Below are positions 26,916 through 35,404 of a stretch of DNA of 64,000 nt, one piece after another. Source of the stretch: Butyrivibrio sp. INlla14. GTDB taxonomy: Bacteria; Bacillota; Clostridia; Lachnospirales; Lachnospiraceae. The notes under the pieces are model-generated. The model saw nothing but the letters and a program-made list of their open reading frames with translations, made no database searches and had not been told where the DNA came from. The stretch covers positions 1 through 64,000 of the forward strand of contig NZ_FMVS01000002.1 of the NCBI RefSeq assembly GCF_900102515.1. Direction: 5' to 3'. Numbering within the stretch: the stretch's first letter is position 1; every line of letters starts with the position of its first letter. Both the position numbers and the translations under genes were made by a program.

Positions 26916-27731
26916 TTATTCTCCATCTTCATTTTTGATCGTCTTATCAGTATCTACTTGTTCCATAGAAATTTCCGGATCAGCTTTTCTTCTCCTTCGT
27001 TTCTTTTTTGGAGGCTTTGGTGGATTCTCAGCAAGGTATTTCTCGTAAAGATCAGGTCTTCTCTCCTTAGTCCTTTCAATGGACTTTTCAAGTCTCCATT
27101 CATCAACCTTCTTGTGATCACCTGATAATAGTATAGCAGGAACTTTTTTGCCCATCCATTCCTCTGGTCTCGAATACTGAGGATACTCTAACAGATTATT
27201 ATTAAAGCTCTCAGTCATAGCTGACTCATCGTTATTAAGAACCCCTGGTACAAGTCTTGAAATTGCATCGATCATGACCATTGCAGGAAGTTCGCCTCCT
27301 GTCAGTACATAATCACCTATAGAAACATAATCTGTAACAATCTCTTCTAATACTCTCTCATCAACACCTTCATAGTGTCCGCACAGAAACACAAGATCTT
27401 CTTCGGAAGCAAATTCCTGAGCCATTTTCTGGTTAAAAACAGCGCCTTGTGGCGTAACATAGATAACTCTAGGACTCTTTCCGCCGCGCTTTAAAATCTC
27501 GTCTTGAATAGAAATAAAACAATCATAAATAGGCTGTGCCTGCATAAGCATACCTGCACCGCCTCCATATGTATAATCATCAACCTTGTGATGCTTAAAG
27601 TCATTAGAATAATCTCTGATATTGACAGCATTAAAAGAGATATAACCCTTATCGCTTGCTCTACCAGTAATGCTGTTTGAAAGACTTCCAGTTATCATCT
27701 CTGGAAATAACGTCATGATATGAAAATTCAT
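26916..27731 (-). CDS. trmD: tRNA (guanine37-N1)-methyltransferase
   Basis: Methylates G37 of tRNAs reading CNN codons, preventing +1 frameshifting. FHIMTLFPEMI at the N-terminus and the trefoil-knot region FLCGHYEGVDERV, SIGDYVLTGGELPAMVMIDA and SRLVPGVLNN bind S-adenosylmethionine. SRPEEWMGKKVPAILLSGDH follows. At 271 residues it is about 25 longer than usual because of a C-terminal tail with KKKRRRRK and a following acidic end, which might aid RNA contact. Separated from khpA by about 90 bases holding a perfect hairpin. Confidence 0.97.
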   Translation of the reverse strand: MNFHIMTLFPEMITGSLSNSITGRASDKGYISFNAVNIRDYSNDFKHHKVDDYTYGGGAGMLMQAQPIYDCFISIQDEILKRGGKSPRVIYVTPQGAVFNQKMAQEFASEEDLVFLCGHYEGVDERVLEEIVTDYVSIGDYVLTGGELPAMVMIDAISRLVPGVLNNDESAMTESFNNNLLEYPQYSRPEEWMGKKVPAILLSGDHKKVDEWRLEKSIERTKERRPDLYEKYLAENPPKPPKKKRRRRKADPEISMEQVDTDKTIKNEDGE

Positions 27732-27762
27732 AATATTCTTTAAAAATCCTGTAATAAACTTA

Positions 27763-27796
27763 GAGTCGAATAAAGCTATAAAGCCCTATTCGACTC
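27763..27796 (-). promoter_or_regulatory. Intercistronic hairpin between khpA and trmD
   Basis: A perfect 10-bp inverted repeat (GAGTCGAATA / TATTCGACTC) with a 14-base loop. The downstream T content on the minus strand (TAAGTTTATT) is weak for an intrinsic terminator, so an RNA-processing or partial-attenuation role is as likely. Confidence 0.5.
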
Positions 27797-27824
27797 ATAT
27801 GATTGGCAAATGCAAAGGTTAAAA

Positions 27825-28052
27825 TCAAACTATCTCTACATCAACCTTGAGATTTTCTCTTGTTGATGCAGCCTTAACAACGGCACGAATTGCCTTGGCA
27901 ATACGGCCCTGTTTGCCAATGACCTTGCCCATGTCTGAAGAAGCTACATGAAGTTCGATCATAATGTTACGCCCGTCTGTTTTCTCGGAAACAACAACCT
28001 CATCCGGATTATCAACTAGCGCTTTTGCTATAACTTCAACTAATTCTTTCAT
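27825..28052 (-). CDS. khpA: KH-domain RNA-binding protein KhpA (YlqC)
   Basis: A 75-residue single KH domain protein that in other Firmicutes pairs with KhpB to bind small RNAs and mRNAs affecting cell division and wall growth. The GxxG loop is GKQG in MGKVIGKQGRIAKAIRAVV. Its place after rpsP is conserved. No partner khpB is in the window. Confidence 0.95.
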   Translation of the reverse strand: MKELVEVIAKALVDNPDEVVVSEKTDGRNIMIELHVASSDMGKVIGKQGRIAKAIRAVVKAASTRENLKVDVEIV

Positions 28053-28093
28053 TGATTAACCCCCGGCATATGTTTTTTTATTACCAAAAAGCC

Positions 28094-28336
28094 TTATTTA
28101 ATGCCGGCCTGCTTAAGAAGCTTTGCAACAGACTCTGTAGGCTGTGCACCATTTGAAAGCCACTTCTTAGCAAGTTCTGCGTCGATCTTAACTGTGCTAG
28201 GATCTGTGTTAGGATCGTATGTTCCGATCTCCTCGATGAACTTACCCTGTACAGGAGCCTTTGAATCAGAAACGATAATTCTGTAGAAAGGAACCTTCTT
28301 CTTACCAATTCTCTTTAATCTCATTTTTACTGCCAT
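28094..28336 (-). CDS. rpsP: 30S ribosomal protein S16
   Basis: Small-subunit assembly protein. From the ATG at 28336 (GGAGG 8 bases upstream) it has 80 residues, the normal size; an in-frame start 15 bases earlier would overlap the ribosome site. [20 protein letters not shown] and [10 protein letters not shown] are conserved. It follows ffh and precedes khpA. Confidence 0.97.
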   Translation of the reverse strand: MAVKMRLKRIGKKKVPFYRIIVSDSKAPVQGKFIEEIGTYDPNTDPSTVKIDAELAKKWLSNGAQPTESVAKLLKQAGIK

Positions 28337-28417
28337 TTTAATTTCCTCCATTTAAAAAATTAAGATAGATATTATTTGCTTATATGTATAAAACAGCCAC
28401 AAAAGCTGATAGACATA

Positions 28418-29797
28418 TCAAAACGGGAATCTGCCGCCAGGAAATCCTCCTCGGCCAAAACCACCGAGCTTGCCAAAGCCCTTCTTGCCACCCATAAGTC
28501 CAGGCATCTGCTTCATCATCTTCTGCATTTGTTCAAATTGCTTGATAAATCTGTTAACATCAGCAATATCGTTGCCAGAGCCCTTAGCTATCCTAAACTT
28601 TCTCTGTGGTGACATAAGCTTAGGATTCTTGCGTTCTTCAGGTGTCATAGAAAGAACTATTGCTTCGATTCTGGCAAGTTGTTTCTCATCAGGAAGCATA
28701 TCATCGCTTATCTTGCCCATTCCTGGAAGCATACCCATAATTGATGAAAGGCCGCCCATATTGCGCATAGCCTTCATACTCTCTAGGTACATTTCAAAAT
28801 CGATCTTGCCCTTTTTCATCTTCTGGGCCATTTCACGATCTTTTTCCGCATCTCTCTCAGCATTAGCCTCTACAGCCTTATCAATAAGACTAAGAACATC
28901 TCCCATGCCAAGAATACGGCTAGCCATTCTATCAGGATAGAACTGCTCAAGATCTGAAAGTTTCTCTCCCATACCTACGTATAAGATAGGCTTGCCTGTT
29001 ACTGCCTTGGTTGAAAGTGCAGCACCACCTCTTGAATCGCCATCCATCTTAGATAGAATAATTCCGTCTATCCCGACCTTCTCATTGAATTCAGTAGCCA
29101 CATTAACAGCTTCCTGACCGGTCATAGCATCTACAACCAGAAGTGTCTGAGTAACAGATACAGCATTCTTTATATCTACAAGCTCCTGCATCATTATGGA
29201 ATCAATCTGCAATCTACCAGCAGTATCGATGATAACCACGTTATTGCCATTCTTTTTAGCTTCATCAATTGACGCTCTGGCAATGTCTACAGGATCAGCT
29301 GAAGAACCAAGTGTAAAGGAATCCACTTCCTGCTTGCTGGCATTGATCTGTAACTGATCAATAGCAGCAGGTCTATATATATCGCAGGCTACAAGAAGAG
29401 GTTTTCTACCCTTCATCTTGAGCTTGCCGGCAATCTTGGCTGCTGTTGTAGTCTTACCAGCACCCTGAAGACCGCACATCATAAGGACTGTAATCTCGTT
29501 CACAGGCAAGAGCTTAATGTCAGTAGTCTCCGAGCCCATGAGGGAAATCATTTCCTCATTAACAATCTTGATAACCATCTGGCCTGGATTAAGACCATTT
29601 AGTACATCTTCTCCAACAGCTCTCTCTTGTACAGCAGAAATAAACTGTTTAACAACCTTAAAACTTACATCAGCCTCAAGAAGTGCCATCTTGACTTCCT
29701 TAAGAGCAGTCTTGACATCTTCCTCTGTAAGTTTGCCCTTGCTGCGGAGATTCTTAAAAACATTTTGTAATTTATCAGTAAGACTTTCAAAAGCCAT
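28418..29797 (-). CDS. ffh: Signal recognition particle protein Ffh
   Basis: SRP GTPase that binds signal sequences of nascent membrane proteins and docks to FtsY (encoded 5 kb upstream). 459 residues: helical N domain, G domain with CGLQGAGKTTTAAKI, DTAGRLQID, SKMDGDSRGGAA, then a Met-rich M domain (QMQKMMKQMPGLMGG) that binds signal peptides and 4.5S RNA. The tail is Gly/Phe/Arg-rich. It starts 3 bases after ylxM. No SRP RNA gene was noticed in the window. Confidence 0.97.
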   Translation of the reverse strand: MAFESLTDKLQNVFKNLRSKGKLTEEDVKTALKEVKMALLEADVSFKVVKQFISAVQERAVGEDVLNGLNPGQMVIKIVNEEMISLMGSETTDIKLLPVNEITVLMMCGLQGAGKTTTAAKIAGKLKMKGRKPLLVACDIYRPAAIDQLQINASKQEVDSFTLGSSADPVDIARASIDEAKKNGNNVVIIDTAGRLQIDSIMMQELVDIKNAVSVTQTLLVVDAMTGQEAVNVATEFNEKVGIDGIILSKMDGDSRGGAALSTKAVTGKPILYVGMGEKLSDLEQFYPDRMASRILGMGDVLSLIDKAVEANAERDAEKDREMAQKMKKGKIDFEMYLESMKAMRNMGGLSSIMGMLPGMGKISDDMLPDEKQLARIEAIVLSMTPEERKNPKLMSPQRKFRIAKGSGNDIADVNRFIKQFEQMQKMMKQMPGLMGGKKGFGKLGGFGRGGFPGGRFPF

Positions 29798-29800
29798 TTA

Positions 29801-30148
29801 TCAAATAAGCTCCTCGATTATTTTGCCTGAGATGCCTTTAAGTTTATCTCTAAGATCAGCATCCATGTTGGTTCCGGTATCTCCGGATAACTTTTCTAAA
29901 GCCACGGCCTGAGCCTTAATAGCTTCAAATCTTCTGATCATGTGAAGCCTGTCTTCATAACTCTCAAGCGTATTGGTGCACCTCTTGATAAGATCATGCA
30001 CCCCCTGCTTGCTGATACCGTTTTCATCAGCAATCTCGGTAAGAGACATATCATTGTAAACAGCGGCCTCATATATTTTTCTCTGATGTTCAGTTAGAAG
30101 CTCGCCATAGAAATCATACAACAAGCCTTGCTCTACGATTTTCTTCAT
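29801..30148 (-). CDS. ylxM: YlxM family helix-turn-helix protein (UPF0122)
   Basis: A 115-residue protein with a sigma-like helix-turn-helix (MSLTEIADENGISKQGVHDL). In streptococci YlxM modulates SRP activity; in most species the role is only inferred from its constant place in front of ffh. AGAGGATATGT leads into the ATG. First gene of the ffh-rpsP operon. Confidence 0.95.
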   Translation of the reverse strand: MKKIVEQGLLYDFYGELLTEHQRKIYEAAVYNDMSLTEIADENGISKQGVHDLIKRCTNTLESYEDRLHMIRRFEAIKAQAVALEKLSGDTGTNMDADLRDKLKGISGKIIEELI

Positions 30149-30180
30149 ACATATCCTCTTTACCTATAAACACAAATGAT

Positions 30181-30209
30181 ATAATAAACAAAAAAGATAT
30201 AGGTGTCAA
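30181..30209 (-). promoter_or_regulatory. Promoter of the ylxM-ffh-rpsP operon, embedded in a terminator
   Basis: Minus-strand TTGACA (30204-30209), exactly 17 bases, TATTAT (30181-30186). The -35 hexamer is part of the 3' arm of the terminator of the upstream araC gene. Predicted start near 30174. Confidence 0.75.
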
Positions 30210-30236
30210 GTATTTTTTCTTGACACTTATATCTTA
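30190..30236 (-). terminator. Intrinsic terminator of the araC-family gene
   Basis: Minus-strand AGATATAAGTGTCAAG pairs with CTTGACACCTATATCT (16 positions, one mismatch) and is followed by TTTTTTG. The 5' arm includes the stop codon of the regulator. Confidence 0.9.
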
Positions 30237-31090
30237 ATATCAGATGGCAAACATCCAAGCTGGTTCTTGAAAGCTCTGCTAAAAGAAGAATAATCCTTAA
30301 ATCCGCACTCCAGGCAAGCTGCTGTTGCAGGCATACCTGAAATTATCAGATTCCTCGCCATTAGAATTCTTTTTTCAGTAATGTATTGATGAATTGAATA
30401 ATCCGTCTCATTCTTGAAGATTCTCATCATATGATACTTACTCATATAAAAATGATCAGCCAGGTAATCTATGGAAAGATCAGATGAAAGATTCTCTGTA
30501 ATATATGTTATTATCTCTATTACTTTTCTGTTATATCTGGCTTCTGGCTTAAAGCCAAAATCTTCGCTTATACATGCCTTATTAAAACCGATGATGGCTT
30601 TTAAAACATCAATTCTGGTAAGCAATTCTCCAGCATATTCTTTATCCTGATTCTGAAGGTCTGTCTGTATCTTTTGAAATCTGTCATACAGATCTGAACT
30701 AACATTTCCAGGAAATCTTACTACAAAACTCCCAATTTCTCTTGCTTTTTCAAATGCATCCAAGAGGTTATACTTTCTAAGAAAATCATCACTTAGATAT
30801 AATATGATCCTGTCATAATTTTCTTTGATCTGCCCATCAAATAGTGGCTTGTGTATCAGATACCTGTTAACCAGCACAAAATCGAAGGGAAGAAGCTCAT
30901 ACTCCCTTCCTTCGATCAGATATTTAACCTTGCCCCCAAGCACAAGGATCAATTTATGAAAATCATGATAATGATAAGGAATGTCAACCTTTTCATGATC
31001 ATTTATATGAAAAAACTTAAAGTCATTGTTAAGATATCCCTTTTCCTCGTAGGCGGAATAAGGAAGCTTTTCATCAAATTCTCTGACCAT
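30227..31090 (-). CDS. AraC-family transcription regulator with cupin sensor
   Basis: From the ATG at 31090, ten bases after the lysozyme stop, the protein has 287 residues; a TTG start 12 codons earlier would overlap that gene and lacks a ribosome site. The N-terminal half is a cupin (IPYHYHDFHKLILVLGG and LLPFDFVLVNRYLIHKP) able to bind a small ligand. The C-terminal half has the two AraC helix-turn-helix units (LSIDYLADHFYMSKYHMMRIF; CLECGFKDYSSFSRAFKNQL). It is last in an ilvA-yitT-lysozyme-araC run. The similar regulator behind ackA shares the layout but is clearly a different protein. Target genes are unknown. Confidence 0.92.
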   Translation of the reverse strand: MVREFDEKLPYSAYEEKGYLNNDFKFFHINDHEKVDIPYHYHDFHKLILVLGGKVKYLIEGREYELLPFDFVLVNRYLIHKPLFDGQIKENYDRIILYLSDDFLRKYNLLDAFEKAREIGSFVVRFPGNVSSDLYDRFQKIQTDLQNQDKEYAGELLTRIDVLKAIIGFNKACISEDFGFKPEARYNRKVIEIITYITENLSSDLSIDYLADHFYMSKYHMMRIFKNETDYSIHQYITEKRILMARNLIISGMPATAACLECGFKDYSSFSRAFKNQLGCLPSDIKI

Positions 31091-31100
31091 ATCACTCTTT

Positions 31101-32189
31101 TCAATAATCCGTAATGCATATATCAAGATCTACGTTGCCATCAATTCCCTTAACCGTTCCTGAAGATGTAAACTGCAATACATCAAAATGGTATGGATAG
31201 TACAACGGACTACCATAATATGCAATCCAAATTCCATAATCATCAACATCCTGCGCATCCATAAGAAGCGTAAAAGATTTGACATTTCCATAGATCATAG
31301 GTTTATAGCCTGCGCTTCTTACTGTATCACAGAAGGTCTTGGCAACAACCTCATACTCATCTGAAGTAAGGTCATTTGTTCTCGCAGAATCTGAATCTGC
31401 TGTTTCTATATCGATCACCACAGGGTATTTGACATCGTATGGCTCAATCATATCCAGAATAAGCTGAACTTCTTCTAGAGCCTCTTTCTCATTAACTGCC
31501 TGGGAATAAAAATATACTCCTACATCAATACCATTTTCAGTAGCTCCCTTAATATTATCCTCAAAACAGTCATCTGTAAGAATCTTGCCCTCTGTAGTTC
31601 CACGAAGTCCAACTCTTATAAATGCAAAATCTATCCCCTGCTCTTTAACTGTCTTCCAGTCTATATTGCCCTGAAACCTTGAGACATCAACACCTTTTTT
31701 CACATGGATACTCTCATCAGAACCAACATACTCAAGAAATCCATCATCACCAACCACAAAGTCCTCTTCTCCAAAACCATGATGCGCAATTGTATCTAGT
31801 ATTGGAAAAAAGTAATATCTGCCTGAGCTTGCAACTACCATCTGGTCAGGAAAAAGAGATCTGATAGTCGTTGTAGTTCCCTCTCCAGCCTCAAGCTTAG
31901 ACTGAATTGTCGCCTTTATAGAATTTGTAGTTTCAAGTCTAGTCTGCGCCTTGGCATCCTCAATAAGCCTGTCCGCTTCAGTTACAGTGTAATAGCCTTC
32001 CTCATTTAAAGCTTCAAGCTCACTTCTGACAGCCTCCTCTTCTCTTTTAAGGGAGGCATTCTTAATAAGCAGCATAACGCTAAAAGATAAAGCAAGTAGC
32101 GCTACCAGACTTAAAAAAATAATGGATATGATATTATGAGTATTTCTAACGCCTATGCGTTCTCTTGTGTCCTGGGAAGTATTCTTCAT
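31101..32189 (-). CDS. Membrane-anchored GH25 lysozyme-like protein
   Basis: A predicted N-acetylmuramidase of 362 residues. A short cytoplasmic start is followed by one membrane segment (about 22-44) without a cleavage site, so the enzyme should stay anchored outside the cell. A coiled-coil stretch comes next (about 45-100). The GH25 barrel covers about 160-362, with GVDVSRFQGNIDW, FAFIRVGLRG, YFYSQAVNEKEA, PVVIDIETAD (catalytic acid pair region) and KPMIYGNV. The ATG at 32189 has GAGAG 9 bases upstream; a GTG two codons earlier overlaps the yitT stop. Likely role is cell-wall remodelling. Confidence 0.9.
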   Translation of the reverse strand: MKNTSQDTRERIGVRNTHNIISIIFLSLVALLALSFSVMLLIKNASLKREEEAVRSELEALNEEGYYTVTEADRLIEDAKAQTRLETTNSIKATIQSKLEAGEGTTTTIRSLFPDQMVVASSGRYYFFPILDTIAHHGFGEEDFVVGDDGFLEYVGSDESIHVKKGVDVSRFQGNIDWKTVKEQGIDFAFIRVGLRGTTEGKILTDDCFEDNIKGATENGIDVGVYFYSQAVNEKEALEEVQLILDMIEPYDVKYPVVIDIETADSDSARTNDLTSDEYEVVAKTFCDTVRSAGYKPMIYGNVKSFTLLMDAQDVDDYGIWIAYYGSPLYYPYHFDVLQFTSSGTVKGIDGNVDLDICITDY

Positions 32190-32191
32190 GC

Positions 32192-33073
32192 TCACATTCT
32201 CTCGTCAAAATAACTCTTATAGCCTTCACCAAAAATTTCACTGGCACTAGTTACAATCATAAATGCATTAGGATCTTCTTCTCTTACTATATCCTCAGCA
32301 AGAGGCGAAAGTCTCTTTTTAATGGCGCACATAATAACCTTTTTATCTTCACCACTATATGCTCCCTGAGCAAATACGTGTGTTACGCCAATATCAAGTT
32401 CCTCTAAAAGTCTCGCTGTAATAATATCTGGATGATCAGATATGATATAGAGCAGTTTAGCTCCATCTCTTCCGTATAATACAAGATCAAGAACTGAAGA
32501 TGTGATCATAACAGAAAGAAATGAATACAAAGCAGCAGATATATCTCCAAATACTATTCCTGCAATAATAAGTACTACCATATCCGTCATAATAAATAGC
32601 ATGCCAGTCTTGATATGCGGATACCTGAGCCTTAACAGTTTAATTATAACATCTGTACCACCACTTGTGGCGTGGTTTTTAAAAATAAGTCCCATGGCAA
32701 TAGCTGATAATGCACTACCAATGGTAACGCCCAAAATAATATCATTTATAAAATAAGCAGACAAATAATTGTGAAAGAAATCTGTAGTCAGGGATATAAC
32801 CCCTGTGGCATAGATTGTAGAAACTGTAAATCTGATGCCAAACTTCCAAATAGCAACAAGCAGTATAGGAATATTCATGATCCAAAACCACTTACCAGTT
32901 CCGATTGGAATAAGCCTGTTAATTACGATAGCAAGGCCTGTCATCCCACCAGGAGCTATATTGTTAGGGTCAACCAGCATCGCTGTGGCAAGCCCGTATA
33001 GCGTTGATGCAACCGTAATGATCAGGTATTCCATCAGTCTCTTTTTAATGCTATTTTTCTTTGTGCTACTCAT
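32192..33073 (-). CDS. YitT/DUF2179 family membrane protein
   Basis: A 293-residue protein with five or six N-terminal membrane segments (for example IITVASTLYGLATAMLV) and a C-terminal cytoplasmic DUF2179 domain (VTHVFAQGAYSGEDKKVIMC; REEDPNAFMIVTSASEIFGEG). PNNIAPGGMTGLAIV and KNHATSGGTDVI are family hallmarks. Function is not established; transport has been suggested. It starts one base after the ilvA stop and overlaps or abuts the lysozyme start. Confidence 0.92.
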   Translation of the reverse strand: MSSTKKNSIKKRLMEYLIITVASTLYGLATAMLVDPNNIAPGGMTGLAIVINRLIPIGTGKWFWIMNIPILLVAIWKFGIRFTVSTIYATGVISLTTDFFHNYLSAYFINDIILGVTIGSALSAIAMGLIFKNHATSGGTDVIIKLLRLRYPHIKTGMLFIMTDMVVLIIAGIVFGDISAALYSFLSVMITSSVLDLVLYGRDGAKLLYIISDHPDIITARLLEELDIGVTHVFAQGAYSGEDKKVIMCAIKKRLSPLAEDIVREEDPNAFMIVTSASEIFGEGYKSYFDERM

Positions 33074-33074
33074 A

Positions 33075-34301
33075 TTAAATATTTGTCCTTACAATTCTTG
33101 GTTTATAGCCTTCTTTATTGAGAGCTTCTATAATCTCTTCCTTGTGATCTGTTCCAAATGCTTCAAGTGTGATCCTAAGTTCAACAGCAGCATTTCTGTT
33201 AATAGAAACAAACTGGTTATGCTCAAGCTTTATTACATTGCCACTCACGCCAGCAATTACACCTGCAACCCTTGAAAGTTCACCAGGCTTATCAGGAAGA
33301 AGCACAGAAACGGTAAATATCCTGTCTCTCATGATAAGTCCCTGCTGTACTACAGACGACATTGTAATAATATCCATATTACCGCCAGATAATACACAGG
33401 CAATTTTCTTATCCTTGCAATTAAGCTGCTTAAGAGCTGCTACTGATAATAGTCCTGAGTTTTCTACAACCATCTTATGATTTTCTACCATATCCAGGAA
33501 AGAAACTACAAGATCTTCATCAGGAACAGTGATTATCTCATCGATATTAGCCTGAAGATATGGGAATATCTTCTCTCCAGGCTTTTTAACAGCTGTACCA
33601 TCAGCAATTGTATTAACTGAAGGAAGTGCAACTACGTGACCTGCCTTTAAAGATTCCTGCATACAATTAGCACCTGCAGGTTCAACGCCGATGACCTTAA
33701 CCTTAGGATTAAGAAGCTTTGCAAGAGTAGATACGCCAGTTGCAAGTCCGCCTCCTCCAATTGGCACAAGTATATAATCTACTGTTGGAAGCTCTTTGAT
33801 GATCTCCATAGCAATTGTTCCCTGGCCTGTAGCAACATCCAGATCATCAAATGGATGGACCATAGTATATCCATACTCTTTGGAAAGCTCTACTGCCTTC
33901 TCATAAGCTTCATCATATACATTTCCATGTAATACAACTTCTGCACCAAGAGCCTTGGTTCTATTAACCTTAATAAGTGGAGTTGACGTAGGCATAACAA
34001 TAGTTGCCTTAACGCCATAACATTTAGCCGCATAAGCTACACCCTGCGCATGGTTACCAGCAGATGCTGTAATAAGGCCTTTTTTCCTCTCTTCGTCAGA
34101 AAGAGTTGTAATCTTGTAATAGGCACCTCTAACCTTATAAGCACCAGTTCTCTGAAGATTTTCGGGTTTTAAATAAACCTTATTTCCAGTAGTGTTGCTC
34201 CAATAATCACTGTAGATTAGTTTTGTTTCCAGGGTAACTTTTTTGACGTCTTCATAGGCTTCTTCAAACTTATCAAGAGTCATCTTCTTTTCATCGGCCA
34301 T
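33075..34301 (-). CDS. ilvA: Threonine ammonia-lyase (PLP-dependent)
   Basis: Deaminates threonine (and serine) to 2-oxobutyrate, feeding isoleucine synthesis or fermentation. From the ATG at 34301 (GGAGG 9 bases upstream) it has 408 residues. The PLP Lys is Lys56 in TGAYKVRGA; the Gly-rich phosphate loop is PIGGGGLATG and SGGNMD closes the site. The C-terminal 80 residues form an ACT-like domain (FTVSVLLPDKPGELSRVAGV), giving the medium-length form that may be catabolic (TdcB-like) or biosynthetic. Upstream, between it and ftsY, lies the 165-base nested-hairpin element. Confidence 0.93.
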   Translation of the reverse strand: MADEKKMTLDKFEEAYEDVKKVTLETKLIYSDYWSNTTGNKVYLKPENLQRTGAYKVRGAYYKITTLSDEERKKGLITASAGNHAQGVAYAAKCYGVKATIVMPTSTPLIKVNRTKALGAEVVLHGNVYDEAYEKAVELSKEYGYTMVHPFDDLDVATGQGTIAMEIIKELPTVDYILVPIGGGGLATGVSTLAKLLNPKVKVIGVEPAGANCMQESLKAGHVVALPSVNTIADGTAVKKPGEKIFPYLQANIDEIITVPDEDLVVSFLDMVENHKMVVENSGLLSVAALKQLNCKDKKIACVLSGGNMDIITMSSVVQQGLIMRDRIFTVSVLLPDKPGELSRVAGVIAGVSGNVIKLEHNQFVSINRNAAVELRITLEAFGTDHKEEIIEALNKEGYKPRIVRTNI

Positions 34302-34328
34302 TTTCATACTCCTCCATTTAAAAAATAG

Positions 34329-34493
34329 GTGATATACGGATTGCTCCACTTCGTTCTCGCAATCCTACATCCATTCGGAACTCGAAATGCTCATTTCATT
34401 CGCATTTCTTTATTCCTCATGTATGTTCGGTCATTTCAAATATATAGTGCCATGTGCAAGCACAGCACTATATATTTTCATTCCCTATATCAC
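34329..34493. repeat. Nested inverted-repeat element between ftsY and ilvA
   Basis: An outer 8-bp inverted repeat (GTGATATA 34329-34336 / TATATCAC 34486-34493) encloses three inner hairpins: GGATTGC/GCAATCC (34338-34344 / 34359-34365), GAAATGC/GCATTTC (34384-34390 / 34402-34408) and a perfect 13-bp stem 34438-34450 / 34465-34477 whose loop itself pairs (GTGCAAGCAC). The right end overlaps the ftsY stop codon. On the minus strand it lies in the transcript just before the ilvA ribosome site and ends in CTATTTTTT, so it may also terminate. The nested symmetry suggests a dispersed repeat or a structured RNA. Confidence 0.6.
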
Positions 34494-35404
34494 TCAAAAA
34501 GTGCATCTACAAATTCATCTGAATCAAATCTTTCCAGATCGTCAAGACCTTCCCCAACGCCAATATACTTGACTGGAATATTAAGCTCAGACACGATAGC
34601 TACAGCAATTCCCCCTTTTGCCGTTCCATCAAGTTTAGTAAGGACAATACCTGTAAGATCAGCTGCTTCTCCAAACTCTCTTGCTTGATTAAGAGCATTC
34701 TGCCCTGTTGTTCCATCAAGTACAATAAAGTTCTCTCTGCAAATTCCAGGTAATTCCTTGTCTATTATTCTATTCATTTTGGATAATTCTTCCATAAGAT
34801 TTTTCTTATTATGTAGTCTTCCCGCAGTGTCTACAATCAGAATATCCAGATTTCTTGCTTTAAAAGAGTTTACAGCATCATATATTACGCTGGCAGGGTC
34901 TCCCCCTTCTCTTCCAGAAATAAGCGGAGTATCAGCTCTGTCAGCCCATTCCTTGAGCTGCTCAGTAGCTGCTGCTCTATAAGTATCTGCTGCTGCAATC
35001 AGAACTTTTTTTCCTCTTTTCTTAAAAACAGATGCAAGTTTACCTACAGATGTGGTTTTGCCTACTCCATTTACGCCAATAACAAATATAACTGTCTTCT
35101 TATCCTCAAAGTCATATGCATGCTCATCAGTTTTCATCTGCTGTCTGATGTCATCAATAAGAAGCTGTCTGCACTCAGAAGGATCCTTGATGTGTTGCTG
35201 CTTGACCTGAGCTCTTAATTCATCCATGATCTTACTGGTGGCATTGATCCCGATGTCTCCCATAATAAGAGTTTCTTCAAGTTCTTCGTAGAAATCCTCG
35301 TCAATATTAGAATAACCATTAAAGACATTATCTATGCCTTTAGCTATATTATCCCTAGTCTTGGATAAACCCTGTTGTAATTTTGAAAAAAATCCATTTG
35401 CCAT
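34490..35404 (-). CDS. ftsY: SRP receptor GTPase FtsY
   Basis: Membrane-associated receptor that docks the ribosome-SRP complex. 304 residues: a short N domain without the long acidic A domain of E. coli, then the G domain with GVNGVGKTTSVGKLA, DTAGRLHNKKNL, TKLDGTAKGGIA and IGVGEGLDDLERF. Its ATG overlaps the smc stop (single base), a conserved coupling. The stop codon lies within the nested repeat element. Confidence 0.97.
   Translation of the reverse strand: MANGFFSKLQQGLSKTRDNIAKGIDNVFNGYSNIDEDFYEELEETLIMGDIGINATSKIMDELRAQVKQQHIKDPSECRQLLIDDIRQQMKTDEHAYDFEDKKTVIFVIGVNGVGKTTSVGKLASVFKKRGKKVLIAAADTYRAAATEQLKEWADRADTPLISGREGGDPASVIYDAVNSFKARNLDILIVDTAGRLHNKKNLMEELSKMNRIIDKELPGICRENFIVLDGTTGQNALNQAREFGEAADLTGIVLTKLDGTAKGGIAVAIVSELNIPVKYIGVGEGLDDLERFDSDEFVDALFE

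Noticed and set aside
28470-28940. Plus-strand open frames inside ffh, smc, der and similar genes
   Set aside because: All are antisense shadows of strongly conserved genes and have no supporting features.
31091-31126. Upstream TTG start of the araC gene overlapping the lysozyme gene
   Set aside because: No ribosome site and a poor family fit; the ATG at 31090 right after the lysozyme stop is preferred.
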